Assembly: GCA_024279135.1 (NCBI GenBank)
Contig: JAJRRU010000008.1
Location: 118,971-182,970 of the forward strand
DNA from: Alphaproteobacteria bacterium
GTDB lineage: Bacteria > Pseudomonadota > Alphaproteobacteria > Rhodospirillales > Casp-alpha2
DNA: 64,000 bases
Direction: 5' to 3'
The position numbers were made by a program, and so were the translations under genes. Below the pieces are notes generated by a model, which saw only the letters and a program-made list of their open reading frames with translations, ran no database searches and had not been told where the DNA came from. Within the stretch, counting starts at the first letter, position 1; the number at the start of each line of letters is the position of its first letter. This document shows, piece after piece, positions 38,311 to 46,941 of the stretch.

Positions 38311-38970
38311 ATGTCCCTCATCGCACGAATCGTTATTCCCAACATTCCCCATCATGTTACCCAGCGGGGGAACAGGCGTGAAACTGTCTTTTTTGAAGAT
38401 AATGATTACCGCGCCTACCTAAGCCTGTTGACTGACTCCGCCCGTAAGGCCGAAACCGAGATCTGGGCGTATTGTCTGATGCCCAACCATGTTCATCTTA
38501 TTCTGGTTCCTAGCCATGAAGATGGGCTCCGTGCGACTTTGGGAGACGTTCATCGACGTTATACAGGCAGGATTAATTCTCGTAACGAGTGGACGGGGCA
38601 TCTTTGGCAAGGACGCTTCGGTTCGGTCGCTATGGATGAAGAACATCTGATGAATGCCGTGCGTTATGTGTCCATGAACCCTGTTCGAGCCAAAATTGTA
38701 GAGCGTGCAGCCGATTGGCCCTGGTCGAGTGTAGGTGCGCATTTATCGGGGAAGGACAGTGAATTGATTAAGGCCGCGCCTGTTCTTGATCGCTGTCCCG
38801 ATTTCGCAGCCATGCTCGAAAGTGATGAAAGCGAAGAATTGAACAAGACGCTGAGAAATGCCGAAACCATCGGACGGCCTATTGCACATTCCGGGTGGGT
38901 GGACAAGATAGAACGAATTACCGGACGCAATTTCAGACCGCAGAAAAGAGGTCCAAAGGCTAAAAAGTAA
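38311..38970 (+). CDS. REP-associated tyrosine transposase (RAYT), Y1/IS200-like
   Basis: A 219-residue single-strand transposase of the Y1_Tnp (HUH) family. The HUH motif is visible as MPNHVHLILVP, and a candidate catalytic Tyr lies in DVHRRYTGRIN. The RAYT-typical segment HLWQGRFGSVAMDEEHLMNA is followed by YVSMNPVRAKIV. The basic C-terminus RPQKRGPKAKK fits DNA binding. RAYTs are domesticated relatives of IS200/IS605 transposases that act on REP palindromes. Four REP-like palindromes lie in this window. A deleted sister copy lies 1 kb upstream. Confidence 0.93.
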   Translation: MSLIARIVIPNIPHHVTQRGNRRETVFFEDNDYRAYLSLLTDSARKAETEIWAYCLMPNHVHLILVPSHEDGLRATLGDVHRRYTGRINSRNEWTGHLWQGRFGSVAMDEEHLMNAVRYVSMNPVRAKIVERAADWPWSSVGAHLSGKDSELIKAAPVLDRCPDFAAMLESDESEELNKTLRNAETIGRPIAHSGWVDKIERITGRNFRPQKRGPKAKK

Positions 38971-38983
38971 ACTGTCACCGAAA
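38965..38983 (-). repeat. Right 19-bp terminal inverted repeat of the island
   Basis: AAGTAAACTGTCACCGAAA overlaps the last codons of the transposase gene and is the exact reverse complement of 37288-37306. Confidence 0.85.
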
Positions 38984-39014
38984 TTGCACCGAAATTGAAA
39001 TTACTGAAATCTAA

Positions 39015-39046
39015 GCTCTAGGGGCCTGACCCTAGGTTTCGGCTTC
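39015..39046. repeat. REP-like palindrome and direct repeat, right side of island (copy 3)
   Basis: CTAGGGGCCTGACCCTAG (39018-39035) is a clean 6-bp-arm palindrome. It provides the TAG stop codon of prfB on the minus strand, and the flanking 32 bp match 37230-37261 at 29 positions. Confidence 0.78.
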
Positions 39047-40151
39047 GTCGGAGCCTTTAACCCGCTGGGCCAGCGCGGCGGCCAGAAAATCGTCAATATC
39101 GCCATCGAGCACCGCCGAGGTGTTGGAGGTCTCCACGTTGGTGCGCAGGTCCTTGACCATCTGATAGGGTTGCAGCACATATGACCTGATCTGGTGGCCC
39201 CAGCCTATTTCACTTTTGGCATCATGTTCGGCGTGGGCGACATCCTCGCGACGCTGCAGTTCCTGCTCGTACAGCCGGGCCTTCAACATGCCCATGGCGG
39301 TCGCCCGGTTTTTGTGTTGCGAGCGGTCGTTCTGGCACTGGACCACGATGCCCGACGGGCCATGGGTGATACGCACCGCACTGTCGGTCCGGTTGACGTG
39401 CTGACCACCGGCACCCGATGCCCGGTAGGTATCGATGCGCAGGTCCTTTTCCTCGATCTCGATGTCGATGGTATCGTCTATCACCGGGAAAACCCAGGCC
39501 GAGGCAAAACTGGTATGGCGCCGCGCATTGGAATCATAGGGCGAAATGCGAACCAGCCGGTGCACCCCGCTTTCGGTCTTTAACCAGCCATAGGCGTTGT
39601 GGCCGGTAATTTTAAGAGTGGCTGATTTGATGCCGGCTTCTTCGCCGGGGCTTTCCTCGATCCATTCGACCTTATGGCCGTGGGCATCGGCCCACCGGGC
39701 ATACATCCGCAGCAGGATTTCCGCCCAGTCCTGGGCCTCGGTTCCACCGGCTCCGGCATGGACTTCCAGGAAACAGTCATTGCCATCGGCTTCACCCGAT
39801 AACAAGGTCTTCAGCTCGGCCTTGGCGGTTACTTTATGCAGGCTTTCAATGGCTTTCTCGGCATCGGAAACAACCTCGTCCTCGCCTTCCATCTCGGCCA
39901 TTTCGATCAGTTCAACATTGTCGGAAAGGCTCGACATAAAACAATCGATTTCCTCAAGCCCGGCCTCAAGCTGGGTGCGTTCGCGCATAATGGACTGGGC
40001 CTTGTCCGGGTTATCCCACAAGGCGGGGTCTTCGGCGATAGAATTTAGTTCTTCGAGACGACGCAGGGCATTGTCGTAGTCAAAGATGCCTCCTCAACAG
40101 CTCAATCGACTGTTGGATATCTTTTGTTTGGGACTCTGTCTCAGCTCGCAT
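39032..40151 (-). CDS. prfB: Peptide chain release factor 2, with programmed +1 frameshift
   Basis: RF2 of 372 residues, decoding UGA and UAA stops. Translation starts at the ATG at 40151 (AGGA upstream) and runs 23 codons to an in-frame TGA at 40080-40082. It then shifts +1 and continues from GAC at 40079-40081 to 39032. The GGQ peptidyl-hydrolysis loop is [10 protein letters not shown]. The codon-recognition tripeptide is SPY in [13 protein letters not shown] rather than the usual SPF, as in alphaproteobacteria. A reading from the internal TTG at 40021 alone would miss the N-terminus. The stop codon lies inside a REP-like palindrome. Confidence 0.96.
40079..40094 (-). promoter_or_regulatory. 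prfB autoregulatory +1 frameshift site
   Basis: On the minus strand the sequence reads AGGAGG-CAT-CTT-TGA-C. An internal Shine-Dalgarno sequence sits three bases before the slippery CTT followed by UGA and C. This is the textbook RF2 arrangement, in which low RF2 lets ribosomes shift from CUU to UUU and continue. Confidence 0.97.
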
Positions 40152-40227
40152 AACATCCTCGCTCAGGCATAAAAAATCATGTCCTGCTGTCTATCAGGGC
40201 AAGGCACCTTGTGCAACCGTCTGAATT

Positions 40228-40524
40228 TCAGCGCAGCCTGGTTTTAAGCCACGCCAGATGGTCCGGTGAAATCTTTGTGAACTGTGGCCATTGGGCCAGC
40301 CCGCTGGCCCACACGCTATCACAGGACCGCAAGCAACGGCTGATACGCTTAAAAACCGAGCGGGTATTGTGTTTGGTCGCCACACACCGCTCGTTACCAA
40401 GCGGGGCGATAAAATCAGCATCAATATCACGAACCTCGTCGTCGATATCCTGCCAGACATCCTGCTCGCTGCGTCCGCTCATGGTTTCATTGCTGATATG
40501 AAAGCTCAGCCGTATAACAGCCAT
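40228..40524 (-). CDS. Conserved-position small protein of unknown function
   Basis: A 98-residue protein encoded between mrcA and prfB. Its ATG overlaps the mrcA stop (TAATG at 40522-40526), which argues for translation by coupling. It contains three cysteines and Trp-rich stretches (VWASGLAQWPQFTKISPDHL). No signal peptide, membrane segment or known motif was recognised. The ATG at MSGRSEQDVW is a possible shorter start. Confidence 0.6.
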   Translation of the reverse strand: MAVIRLSFHISNETMSGRSEQDVWQDIDDEVRDIDADFIAPLGNERCVATKHNTRSVFKRISRCLRSCDSVWASGLAQWPQFTKISPDHLAWLKTRLR

Positions 40525-42998
40525 TAATACAATCCTCCGGTTCCGGTTGATGGAATGGTGCCATCTGAGCCCTGATTGCCGCCGGTAAAACCCGGCGTGA
40601 AACCATCACCCGTCAGAAGGCTCGACTGGCCTGTCGGCACATTGCCGGGCTTGAAGGCCTCAAGGATGATATTTTTGTCACCCGGCTGGGCGGGCGCACC
40701 GGTCGAACCATTGATACGGACCAGTCGTATGCCCGATGGAATACGAAATGGAATACCGGGTTTATCGGCAAACGCCTGGGACATAAAGTCCTTGAATATG
40801 GGTGCTGAGACCGACGAGCCGGTTTCTCGCGTACCCAGCCCGCGCGGTTTGTCGAAGGCCACATAGACACCGACCGCCAGATCAGGGGCAAAACCGATAA
40901 ACCACGTATCGACCTGATTGTTGGTGGTCCCGGTTTTACCGCCAAAAGGTTTTCCCAGGGCTTTAATCCGACGCCCGGTGCCACGCTGAACCACGCCTTC
41001 CAGCATGGAGACAATTTGATAGGCGCTGCCGGGATCGGCAACGATCTCCCGGTTATCGGGAATTTCCGGGACCGATTGTCCGGTCCAGAACGAGGCCTCA
41101 CAAGCGGGGCATTCACGAAGATCATGACGGAATACCGTCAGGCCGTTGCGATCCTGAATACGGTCGATGAGAGTCGGTTCGATGCGGCGTCCACCGTTGA
41201 CCAGCATGGCGTAGGCCGTGGTGATTTTCAGCAGGGTCGTCTCACCGGCACCCAGTGCCATGGACAACACAGTGGGCAGCTTCTCCACGATACCGAAGCG
41301 GTTGGCAAACTCGGCGATCTTATCCATACCCACGGCCTGGGCCAGCCGCACGGTCATCAGATTACGCGATTTCTCGATTCCCAGCCGCATGGTGCTGGGG
41401 CCATAAAATTTCTTGGCATAGTTCGCCGGACGCCATTTCGGCAGGCCCGGTCCCTGATCGATCACAAACGGCGCATCCAGGATTGATGTAGCCGGGGTAT
41501 AACCCGACTCCAGGGCGGCCAGATAGACAAAGGGCTTGAAAGCCGAACCGGGTTGCCTTTTGGCCTGTGTCGCCCGGTTATAGACACTGCGTTCGTATGA
41601 ATAGCCCCCCGACATGGCCAGCACCCGGCCCGTATGGGGGTCCATGGCAATCAGCCCGCCATCGACTTCCGGTAACTGGCTCAGCTTGTAGGTATCCGGT
41701 GGATAAGGCTCTGTGGGGTTGCCATCCTTGTCGGTTTCATGGCTAACCGGAAGAACCGCGACAATATCACCCGTGCTCAGGACATCGCCGGGGGCTTTCA
41801 CACTGGGTCCGCGTTTTTCGCCTTTAGCCCAGGCCCGGGCCCATTTCATTTCGGCCAGGGGAATGCGCCCGCTCAGACCCGATGCAAATATCAGTTCGGC
41901 GTCCGCATCATCGGTGCTCAGGACCAATGCTGCCTGGCGGCCTTCCATGCCTTTTGGCGGGATGAACTTAATAATGGCATCGAGCAAATCCTCGCCCTCG
42001 GGTGTGGTGCCCAGGGGGCCGCGCCAGCCATGACGTAAATCATATCGCTCAAGGCCTTTGCGCAACACCTTATCGGCAATCTCCTGGAGTCTGGGGTCAA
42101 GGGTCGAGCGAACCGACAATCCCCCGCCATAGAGCTTGGTTTCGCCATACAGCTCCATAAGTTCGCGGCGCACCTCTTCGGTAAAATACTTCGCCGTAAC
42201 GTAGGCGGTTTTCTCTCGCTCACGCACGACCAGAGGTTCTGCCATGGCCTGATCGGCCTGAATGACGCTGATAAATTCCTCTTCACGCATACGCCCGATG
42301 GCCCAGTTACGGCGGATCAGAGCGGCCTTATGGCGGGTCAGTGGATTATAGTTATTGGGTGCCTTGGGCAGAGCCGCCAGAAATGCGGCCTCGGCAATGG
42401 TCAGTTCATTGAGGGATTTATTGAAATAATTCAGCGATGCCGCTGCGACTCCATAAGCCTGAAACCCGAGATATATTTCGTTCAGGTAAAGTTCCAGGAT
42501 TCGTTCTTTTGACAGCACCCGTTCAATACGCAGAGCCAGAATAGCTTCCTTGACCTTGCGTTCCCATGACACTTCGTTGGTCAGCAGAAAGTTCTTGGCG
42601 ACCTGCTGGGTAATGGTGGATGCCCCGACCAGCCGTCGCCCGGACCCGGCATTTCGGATATTGATGACAACGGCTCTGGCGATACCGAGAAAATCAATCC
42701 CGATGTGCTCAAAGAAATTCTGATCTTCGGCGGCAACAAAAGCCTGAATAATCTTGCCAGGCATGGCCTTGAGGGGGACAAACACCCGTTTCTGAACAGC
42801 GTATTCAGCCAGCAACTGGCCATCACCGGCGTGAATGCGGGTCATCACCGGGGGGTCGTAATCACCAAGCTGGGTATAATCGGGTAAGGATTTACCGAAG
42901 TAATAAAATGCATACAGCCCCCCACCCGCCGTGCCAATGGCGACGAATACCAGCAAAACAAGAATTGTGAGAAAAAACCTGAACATTTGAGGATACAC
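40524..42998 (-). CDS. mrcA: Penicillin-binding protein 1A (bifunctional transglycosylase/transpeptidase)
   Basis: An 824-residue class A PBP. It has an N-terminal anchor (FFLTILVLLVFVAIGTAGGG) and a GT51 domain with AAEDQNFFEHIGIDFLG and GASTITQQVAKNFLL. An OB-like region is followed by a transpeptidase with SxxK as SAFK (RQPGSAFKPFVYL), SxN-type motif SRN and KTGT (GGKTGTTNN). It builds peptidoglycan strands and crosslinks them. It is downstream of the amidase gene in the usual alphaproteobacterial order. The listed start is a GTG; the ATG at MFRFF (residue 5) is an alternative. Confidence 0.95.
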   Translation of the reverse strand: MYPQMFRFFLTILVLLVFVAIGTAGGGLYAFYYFGKSLPDYTQLGDYDPPVMTRIHAGDGQLLAEYAVQKRVFVPLKAMPGKIIQAFVAAEDQNFFEHIGIDFLGIARAVVINIRNAGSGRRLVGASTITQQVAKNFLLTNEVSWERKVKEAILALRIERVLSKERILELYLNEIYLGFQAYGVAAASLNYFNKSLNELTIAEAAFLAALPKAPNNYNPLTRHKAALIRRNWAIGRMREEEFISVIQADQAMAEPLVVREREKTAYVTAKYFTEEVRRELMELYGETKLYGGGLSVRSTLDPRLQEIADKVLRKGLERYDLRHGWRGPLGTTPEGEDLLDAIIKFIPPKGMEGRQAALVLSTDDADAELIFASGLSGRIPLAEMKWARAWAKGEKRGPSVKAPGDVLSTGDIVAVLPVSHETDKDGNPTEPYPPDTYKLSQLPEVDGGLIAMDPHTGRVLAMSGGYSYERSVYNRATQAKRQPGSAFKPFVYLAALESGYTPATSILDAPFVIDQGPGLPKWRPANYAKKFYGPSTMRLGIEKSRNLMTVRLAQAVGMDKIAEFANRFGIVEKLPTVLSMALGAGETTLLKITTAYAMLVNGGRRIEPTLIDRIQDRNGLTVFRHDLRECPACEASFWTGQSVPEIPDNREIVADPGSAYQIVSMLEGVVQRGTGRRIKALGKPFGGKTGTTNNQVDTWFIGFAPDLAVGVYVAFDKPRGLGTRETGSSVSAPIFKDFMSQAFADKPGIPFRIPSGIRLVRINGSTGAPAQPGDKNIILEAFKPGNVPTGQSSLLTGDGFTPGFTGGNQGSDGTIPSTGTGGLY

Positions 42999-43124
42999 TC
43001 TGATGATATTACAAGCTCACGTCAAACCGACTGTCAGCGTCATAACGGGCTATTGTGGCAAAAAACGGGCGATCCGTGCAGCACTGTGCCAGGGCCGCCC
43101 GGTGAGACGAAAAAAGCAAATTGA

Positions 43125-44399
43125 TTAATTCGGAGTACTGGCCTGTTGGGCGGTGCTAAAATACTGATCGACTGTCTGTAACATGGCCCGTGCAACCTTG
43201 CTACGGAATGCTGCAGAACGCAGATTTTTTTCATCCTTGGAATTGGACAAAAACCCTAATTCCACCAGGACCGAGGGAATATCCGGGGCCTTGAGCACGG
43301 CAAAACCAGCGAATCGATGGGTCTTGCGCAACACTTTGGTCACGATTCTCAGATTACTGACCAGGTTGGCCGCAAATTGCACCGATTTATTCATGGATTC
43401 GCGTTGCGCCAGATCAATCAGAATATTTGTAATCTCCGGTGTTTCCCCGCTTAAATCCATGCCACCGATCAGATCGGCCTTGTTTTCTTTCTCCGCCAGC
43501 ATGGCCGCTTCCTTATCAGAGGCCGTTTCAGACAAGGTGTAAACAGACGCACCGCGAATATTATGGTCCTTGATGGCATCGGCATGGACCGATACAAACA
43601 AATCCGCGTCCCCTTTACGGGCCCGACTGACCCGGTCTCGCAGGCGAATATAAACATCCCGTTTACGGGTCAGGATAACCTTGTAGCGCCCCGATGCCTC
43701 AAGCACGTCCTTGATGGTGCGCGCAACCGCCAGGGTAATGTGTTTTTCATAGGCACCAGACTTGCCAATGGTACCGGGGTCGGCTCCACCATGACCGGGA
43801 TCAATGGCGATCACCCGCTTTGCGCTGTTGATCCGGGGCGGTTTAGCCAGTTTGACCGGTGTAACAACCTTGGCTTTTTTCTGGCGGGGCTGCGAACCTA
43901 TGCTATATCCACCGCCGTCAGGCGTAACTGTAATCAGTTGATTCAATGACGTTTTGTACGATCCGACAGCCACGGGCTGCATATCCAGCACAAACCGGTA
44001 TATACCATCGTTTGAACGGGGCAGGAAATATGCCGCCTTGATGGCGATCGGCCCGGTGGTTTCCACCACCACACGCGACTGGCCCGGTTGATAGAGGCCA
44101 TACCGCATGGTTTTAAACAACCCGGTTTGCCCCGGCAAAGGACGGGCCGGTAAGCGCCAACCCACTTCGGGCATATCGAACACCACCCGATAGGGCGATT
44201 CCAGCATGAAAATACGGACCCCGATGCTTTTACTGATTTCCAGCACAAAACGGGTTTTGTCAACATGCTGGCCGACACGGATATCCGATATGACAACCTC
44301 TGCCGCCAGGCCCGGGCGTGGCATCAGCACGATACTGGCGACAATCAGCAATGCCACCATCGTTATGTGTCTGGTACCTGAACTGAATATACCCGTCAC
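43125..44399 (-). CDS. amiC: N-acetylmuramoyl-L-alanine amidase (AmiC-like)
   Basis: A 424-residue periplasmic amidase. The signal peptide (MVALLIVASIVLMPRPGLAA) is followed by an AMIN domain (residues about 35-150) that targets the septum or cell wall. The zinc-dependent Amidase_3 domain contains AIDPGHGGADPG (His ligand), KHITLAVA, FVSVHADA (His ligand) and VLVELGFLSN (catalytic Glu). It removes peptide stems during cell separation. It lies at the head of the amidase-mrcA-prfB operon and is divergent from rne. Confidence 0.94.
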   Translation of the reverse strand: MTGIFSSGTRHITMVALLIVASIVLMPRPGLAAEVVISDIRVGQHVDKTRFVLEISKSIGVRIFMLESPYRVVFDMPEVGWRLPARPLPGQTGLFKTMRYGLYQPGQSRVVVETTGPIAIKAAYFLPRSNDGIYRFVLDMQPVAVGSYKTSLNQLITVTPDGGGYSIGSQPRQKKAKVVTPVKLAKPPRINSAKRVIAIDPGHGGADPGTIGKSGAYEKHITLAVARTIKDVLEASGRYKVILTRKRDVYIRLRDRVSRARKGDADLFVSVHADAIKDHNIRGASVYTLSETASDKEAAMLAEKENKADLIGGMDLSGETPEITNILIDLAQRESMNKSVQFAANLVSNLRIVTKVLRKTHRFAGFAVLKAPDIPSVLVELGFLSNSKDEKNLRSAAFRSKVARAMLQTVDQYFSTAQQASTPN

Positions 44400-44997
44400 A
44401 ACCTTTAAGCCTCAAAATGTCGTACGTATGTAAATTTAAAAGCGTCAGTGAACAACCTGTACGCCAAGTATAAAATGCACCTTATATGCTTAATAATTTA
44501 CAAAATTAAATCATAAAATTCCATAACATGTGAATAACCCATTGTGGAACCTTATAACAGTGGTTATGGTAACTGCATAGTGACGTGAGTCATCTGGTCA
44601 TTGTTTGCACGCCTGCGTGCCTGATGAACCCGGTGTACTGATGCACTCATACTCGAATTTAGACGGCCCTGTATAGTTTTACAGGATTGTCGAGACCCGT
44701 GTCATAAACAAACACTATATATTGACACCATACACAGACACCTTGAAATTAAATTTATTAATGAACAAGCGGTCTGCAATTATTGACATAGGGTTTTTCA
44801 CTAGAGGTTTATCATAATGCCGGTTGAACTACTGCGCGAACAGATTTCGGACATGGCAGGAATGCAATTCAATTTGCCCCTGTCAGATGACGATACAGCT
44901 ATGCGCATCCCCTGCATTTCCCACATATCATCGTCTGGCAACACCTTGTTGATACATTCAGCACAATCGCCAGGCGATAACCGGAGTTCTAATATTT
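44400..44997 (+). promoter_or_regulatory. 598-bp amiC-rne divergent intergenic region with likely rne promoters
   Basis: The gap is AT-rich near 44440-44530. TTGACA hexamers are at 44722-44727 and 44783-44788, both on the rne strand, but matching -10 boxes are weak. A small hairpin CCTGTA-TAGTTT-TACAGG lies at 44668-44685. rne genes often have a long, autoregulated 5' leader, which this gap could encode. No convincing gene was seen. Confidence 0.4.
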
Positions 44998-46941
44998 ATG
45001 CCAACAAAAAGAATGTTAATCGATTGCACACACGCCGAAGAGACGCGTGTTGTGATCGTCACAGAAAACAAACTTGAAGATTTCGATGTAGAGGTTGAAT
45101 CAAGAAAACAGTTAAAAAGCAATATTTACCTAGCCAAAGTCATGAGGGTCGAGCCCTCGTTACAGGCCGCCTTTGTTGATTTCGGCGGCAACCGGCATGG
45201 TTTTCTTTCTTTCAGCGAAATTCATCCAGATTATTACCAGATCCCCATCGCCGACCGTGAGGCGCTGATTGCTGAAGAACGTGCGGAAAACACCGACAGC
45301 GAGAGCGATGATTTTGACGGTGAAACCGATGGTGAGGTATCTGAAAATGCCGACATTGAAGAAATCGGCGGCGACGAGTCAGACGAGATGGAAACCCGCC
45401 GGGCCACAAAACCACGTCGCCACTATAAAATTCAGGAAGTCATCAAGCGTAATCAGATCTTATTGATACAGATCGTCAAGGAGGAACGCGGCAACAAGGG
45501 TGCGGCCCTGACGACCTATATTTCCCTGCCCGGACGGTATTGTGTTTTAATGCCAAACACGGCACGCGGCGGCGGTATATCCCGCAAAATCGCCAACGTA
45601 TCGGATCGACGACGCCTGAAAAGCATCCTGGGTGAGTTGAAAATTCCCGAAGGCGTGGCCGTCATCGTACGGACCGCTGGTTCCAAACGCACCAAGGCAG
45701 AGATAAAACGCGATTACGACTATCTGACGCGGCTGTGGAATCAAGTCCGCGAAACCACGCTGGAATCCATCGCCCCGACCATGGTTTATGAAGAAGGCAA
45801 TCTTATCAAACGAGCCATTCGTGATCTTTACACGAAGGACATCGAAGAAGTTATCATAGAAGGCAACGAGGGCTATCGCACGGCCAAGGACTTTATGAAA
45901 TTATTGATCCCGAGCCATGCCAAACGGGTTCAGCCCTATAAAGAGGCCTCCATACCACTGTTCCACCGCTATCAGGTCGAAGGTCAGCTTGACGCCATGC
46001 ACGAGCCCATCGTGCAATTGAGATCGGGTGGTTACATTGTGATCGGCCAGACCGAGGCGCTGGTTGCCATCGATGTGAACTCCGGGCGGGCAACCCGCGA
46101 GCGCAGTATCGAAGATACCGCCGTGCAAACCAACCTGGAAGCCGCCGAAGAAATCGCCCGCCAGTTACGCCTGCGTGATCTTGCCGGATTGGTCGTCATC
46201 GATTTTATCGATATGGAGAATCACCGCAATCAGGCCAAGGTTGAACGGTTGGTTAAAGAATCCATGCGCAATGATCGGGCTCGCATCCAGATCGGCCGTA
46301 TCAGTCACTTCGGCTTGCTGGAAATGTCACGCCAGCGTCTGCGCCCTAGCCTGATCGAAACCAGCACGGAGCCCTGCCCCCATTGTCTGGGAACCGGGGC
46401 CATGCGTTCTACAGAATCAGCGGCTCTCAGTGTTATACGTGCCATCGAAGAAGAAGGTGTGCGGGCCCGCGCAGCGATAATTACCGTGCATGTGGGTACA
46501 GATATAGCGCTCTATATCCTGAACCAGAAACGTAACGCCCTGGAAATTATCGAAACTCGTTATGGCTTCCAGGTCCAGTTTTTCAGCGATGACAGCCTGA
46601 TACCACCCAACCACAAGATCGAACGCACGACCTTGAAACCGGATGTATCTGAACGGGCTGATGACAAGAATATCGGCCCGGATCGTGCCGTTCGCGCCGC
46701 TGTCGTGGATGATACCGACAAACCCCGCAAGAAACGCCGCCGGCGCAACAGAAAACGTCGGGGCTCCAATGTGGAGGCTGGCGAAAACACAGTCGTCAAC
46801 GCCGAAGAGGTGGCTTCAGATGTATCTGAACAATCCCAAAGCGCCGAAAGAAATACCCAGGATGCCGACAGTGGTGGTGACGATGAAACCCCGAAAAAAC
46901 GCCGTCGCGGTCGCCGTGGCGGACGTCGCCGGACTCGCTAA
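44998..46941 (+). CDS. rne: Ribonuclease E, catalytic half (ends at in-frame TAA)
   Basis: A 647-residue product covering the full catalytic region. The N-terminus MPTKRMLIDCTHAEETRVVI is followed by an S1 domain that is split by an acidic insertion of about 50 residues, common in alphaproteobacteria. The 5'-sensor and RNase H-like regions follow. The DNase I-like catalytic aspartates lie in VAIDVNSGRATRE and LVVIDFIDMEN. The Zn-link CPHC lies in TEPCPHCLGTG. A basic arginine-rich stretch ends at RGGRRRTR before TAA (46939-46941). The same frame stays open for another 184 codons. The catalytic half alone suffices for viability in Escherichia coli. Confidence 0.93.
   Translation: MPTKRMLIDCTHAEETRVVIVTENKLEDFDVEVESRKQLKSNIYLAKVMRVEPSLQAAFVDFGGNRHGFLSFSEIHPDYYQIPIADREALIAEERAENTDSESDDFDGETDGEVSENADIEEIGGDESDEMETRRATKPRRHYKIQEVIKRNQILLIQIVKEERGNKGAALTTYISLPGRYCVLMPNTARGGGISRKIANVSDRRRLKSILGELKIPEGVAVIVRTAGSKRTKAEIKRDYDYLTRLWNQVRETTLESIAPTMVYEEGNLIKRAIRDLYTKDIEEVIIEGNEGYRTAKDFMKLLIPSHAKRVQPYKEASIPLFHRYQVEGQLDAMHEPIVQLRSGGYIVIGQTEALVAIDVNSGRATRERSIEDTAVQTNLEAAEEIARQLRLRDLAGLVVIDFIDMENHRNQAKVERLVKESMRNDRARIQIGRISHFGLLEMSRQRLRPSLIETSTEPCPHCLGTGAMRSTESAALSVIRAIEEEGVRARAAIITVHVGTDIALYILNQKRNALEIIETRYGFQVQFFSDDSLIPPNHKIERTTLKPDVSERADDKNIGPDRAVRAAVVDDTDKPRKKRRRRNRKRRGSNVEAGENTVVNAEEVASDVSEQSQSAERNTQDADSGGDDETPKKRRRGRRGGRRRTR

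Larger units (their letters stand above)
37288..38983 (+). mobile_element. RAYT/IS200-like island: deleted transposase copy, methyltransferase cargo, intact transposase
   Basis: The segment is bounded by a perfect 19-bp inverted repeat: TTTCGGTGACAGTTTACTT at 37288-37306 and its reverse complement at 38965-38983. Inside lie a deleted transposase copy (37334-37575), a methyltransferase-like gene (37650-38201) and an intact Y1-type transposase (38311-38970). The upstream regions of both transposase copies are homologous (GACAGTTTA then GCATAAATTTT). Just outside are REP-like direct repeats. Whether the whole unit moves together is inference; the second copy alone may be the active element. Confidence 0.72.

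Noticed and set aside
40202..40460. Alternative 88-codon minus-strand frame between mrcA and prfB
   Set aside because: The frame starting at 40524 has a TAATG coupling to mrcA; the alternative frame begins inside it and lacks a ribosome binding site.
44817..45077. 86-codon frame upstream of and overlapping rne
   Set aside because: It has a weak AGAGG before its ATG but overlaps the conserved rne N-terminus out of frame, and its product has no recognisable motif. A regulatory upstream frame cannot be excluded.
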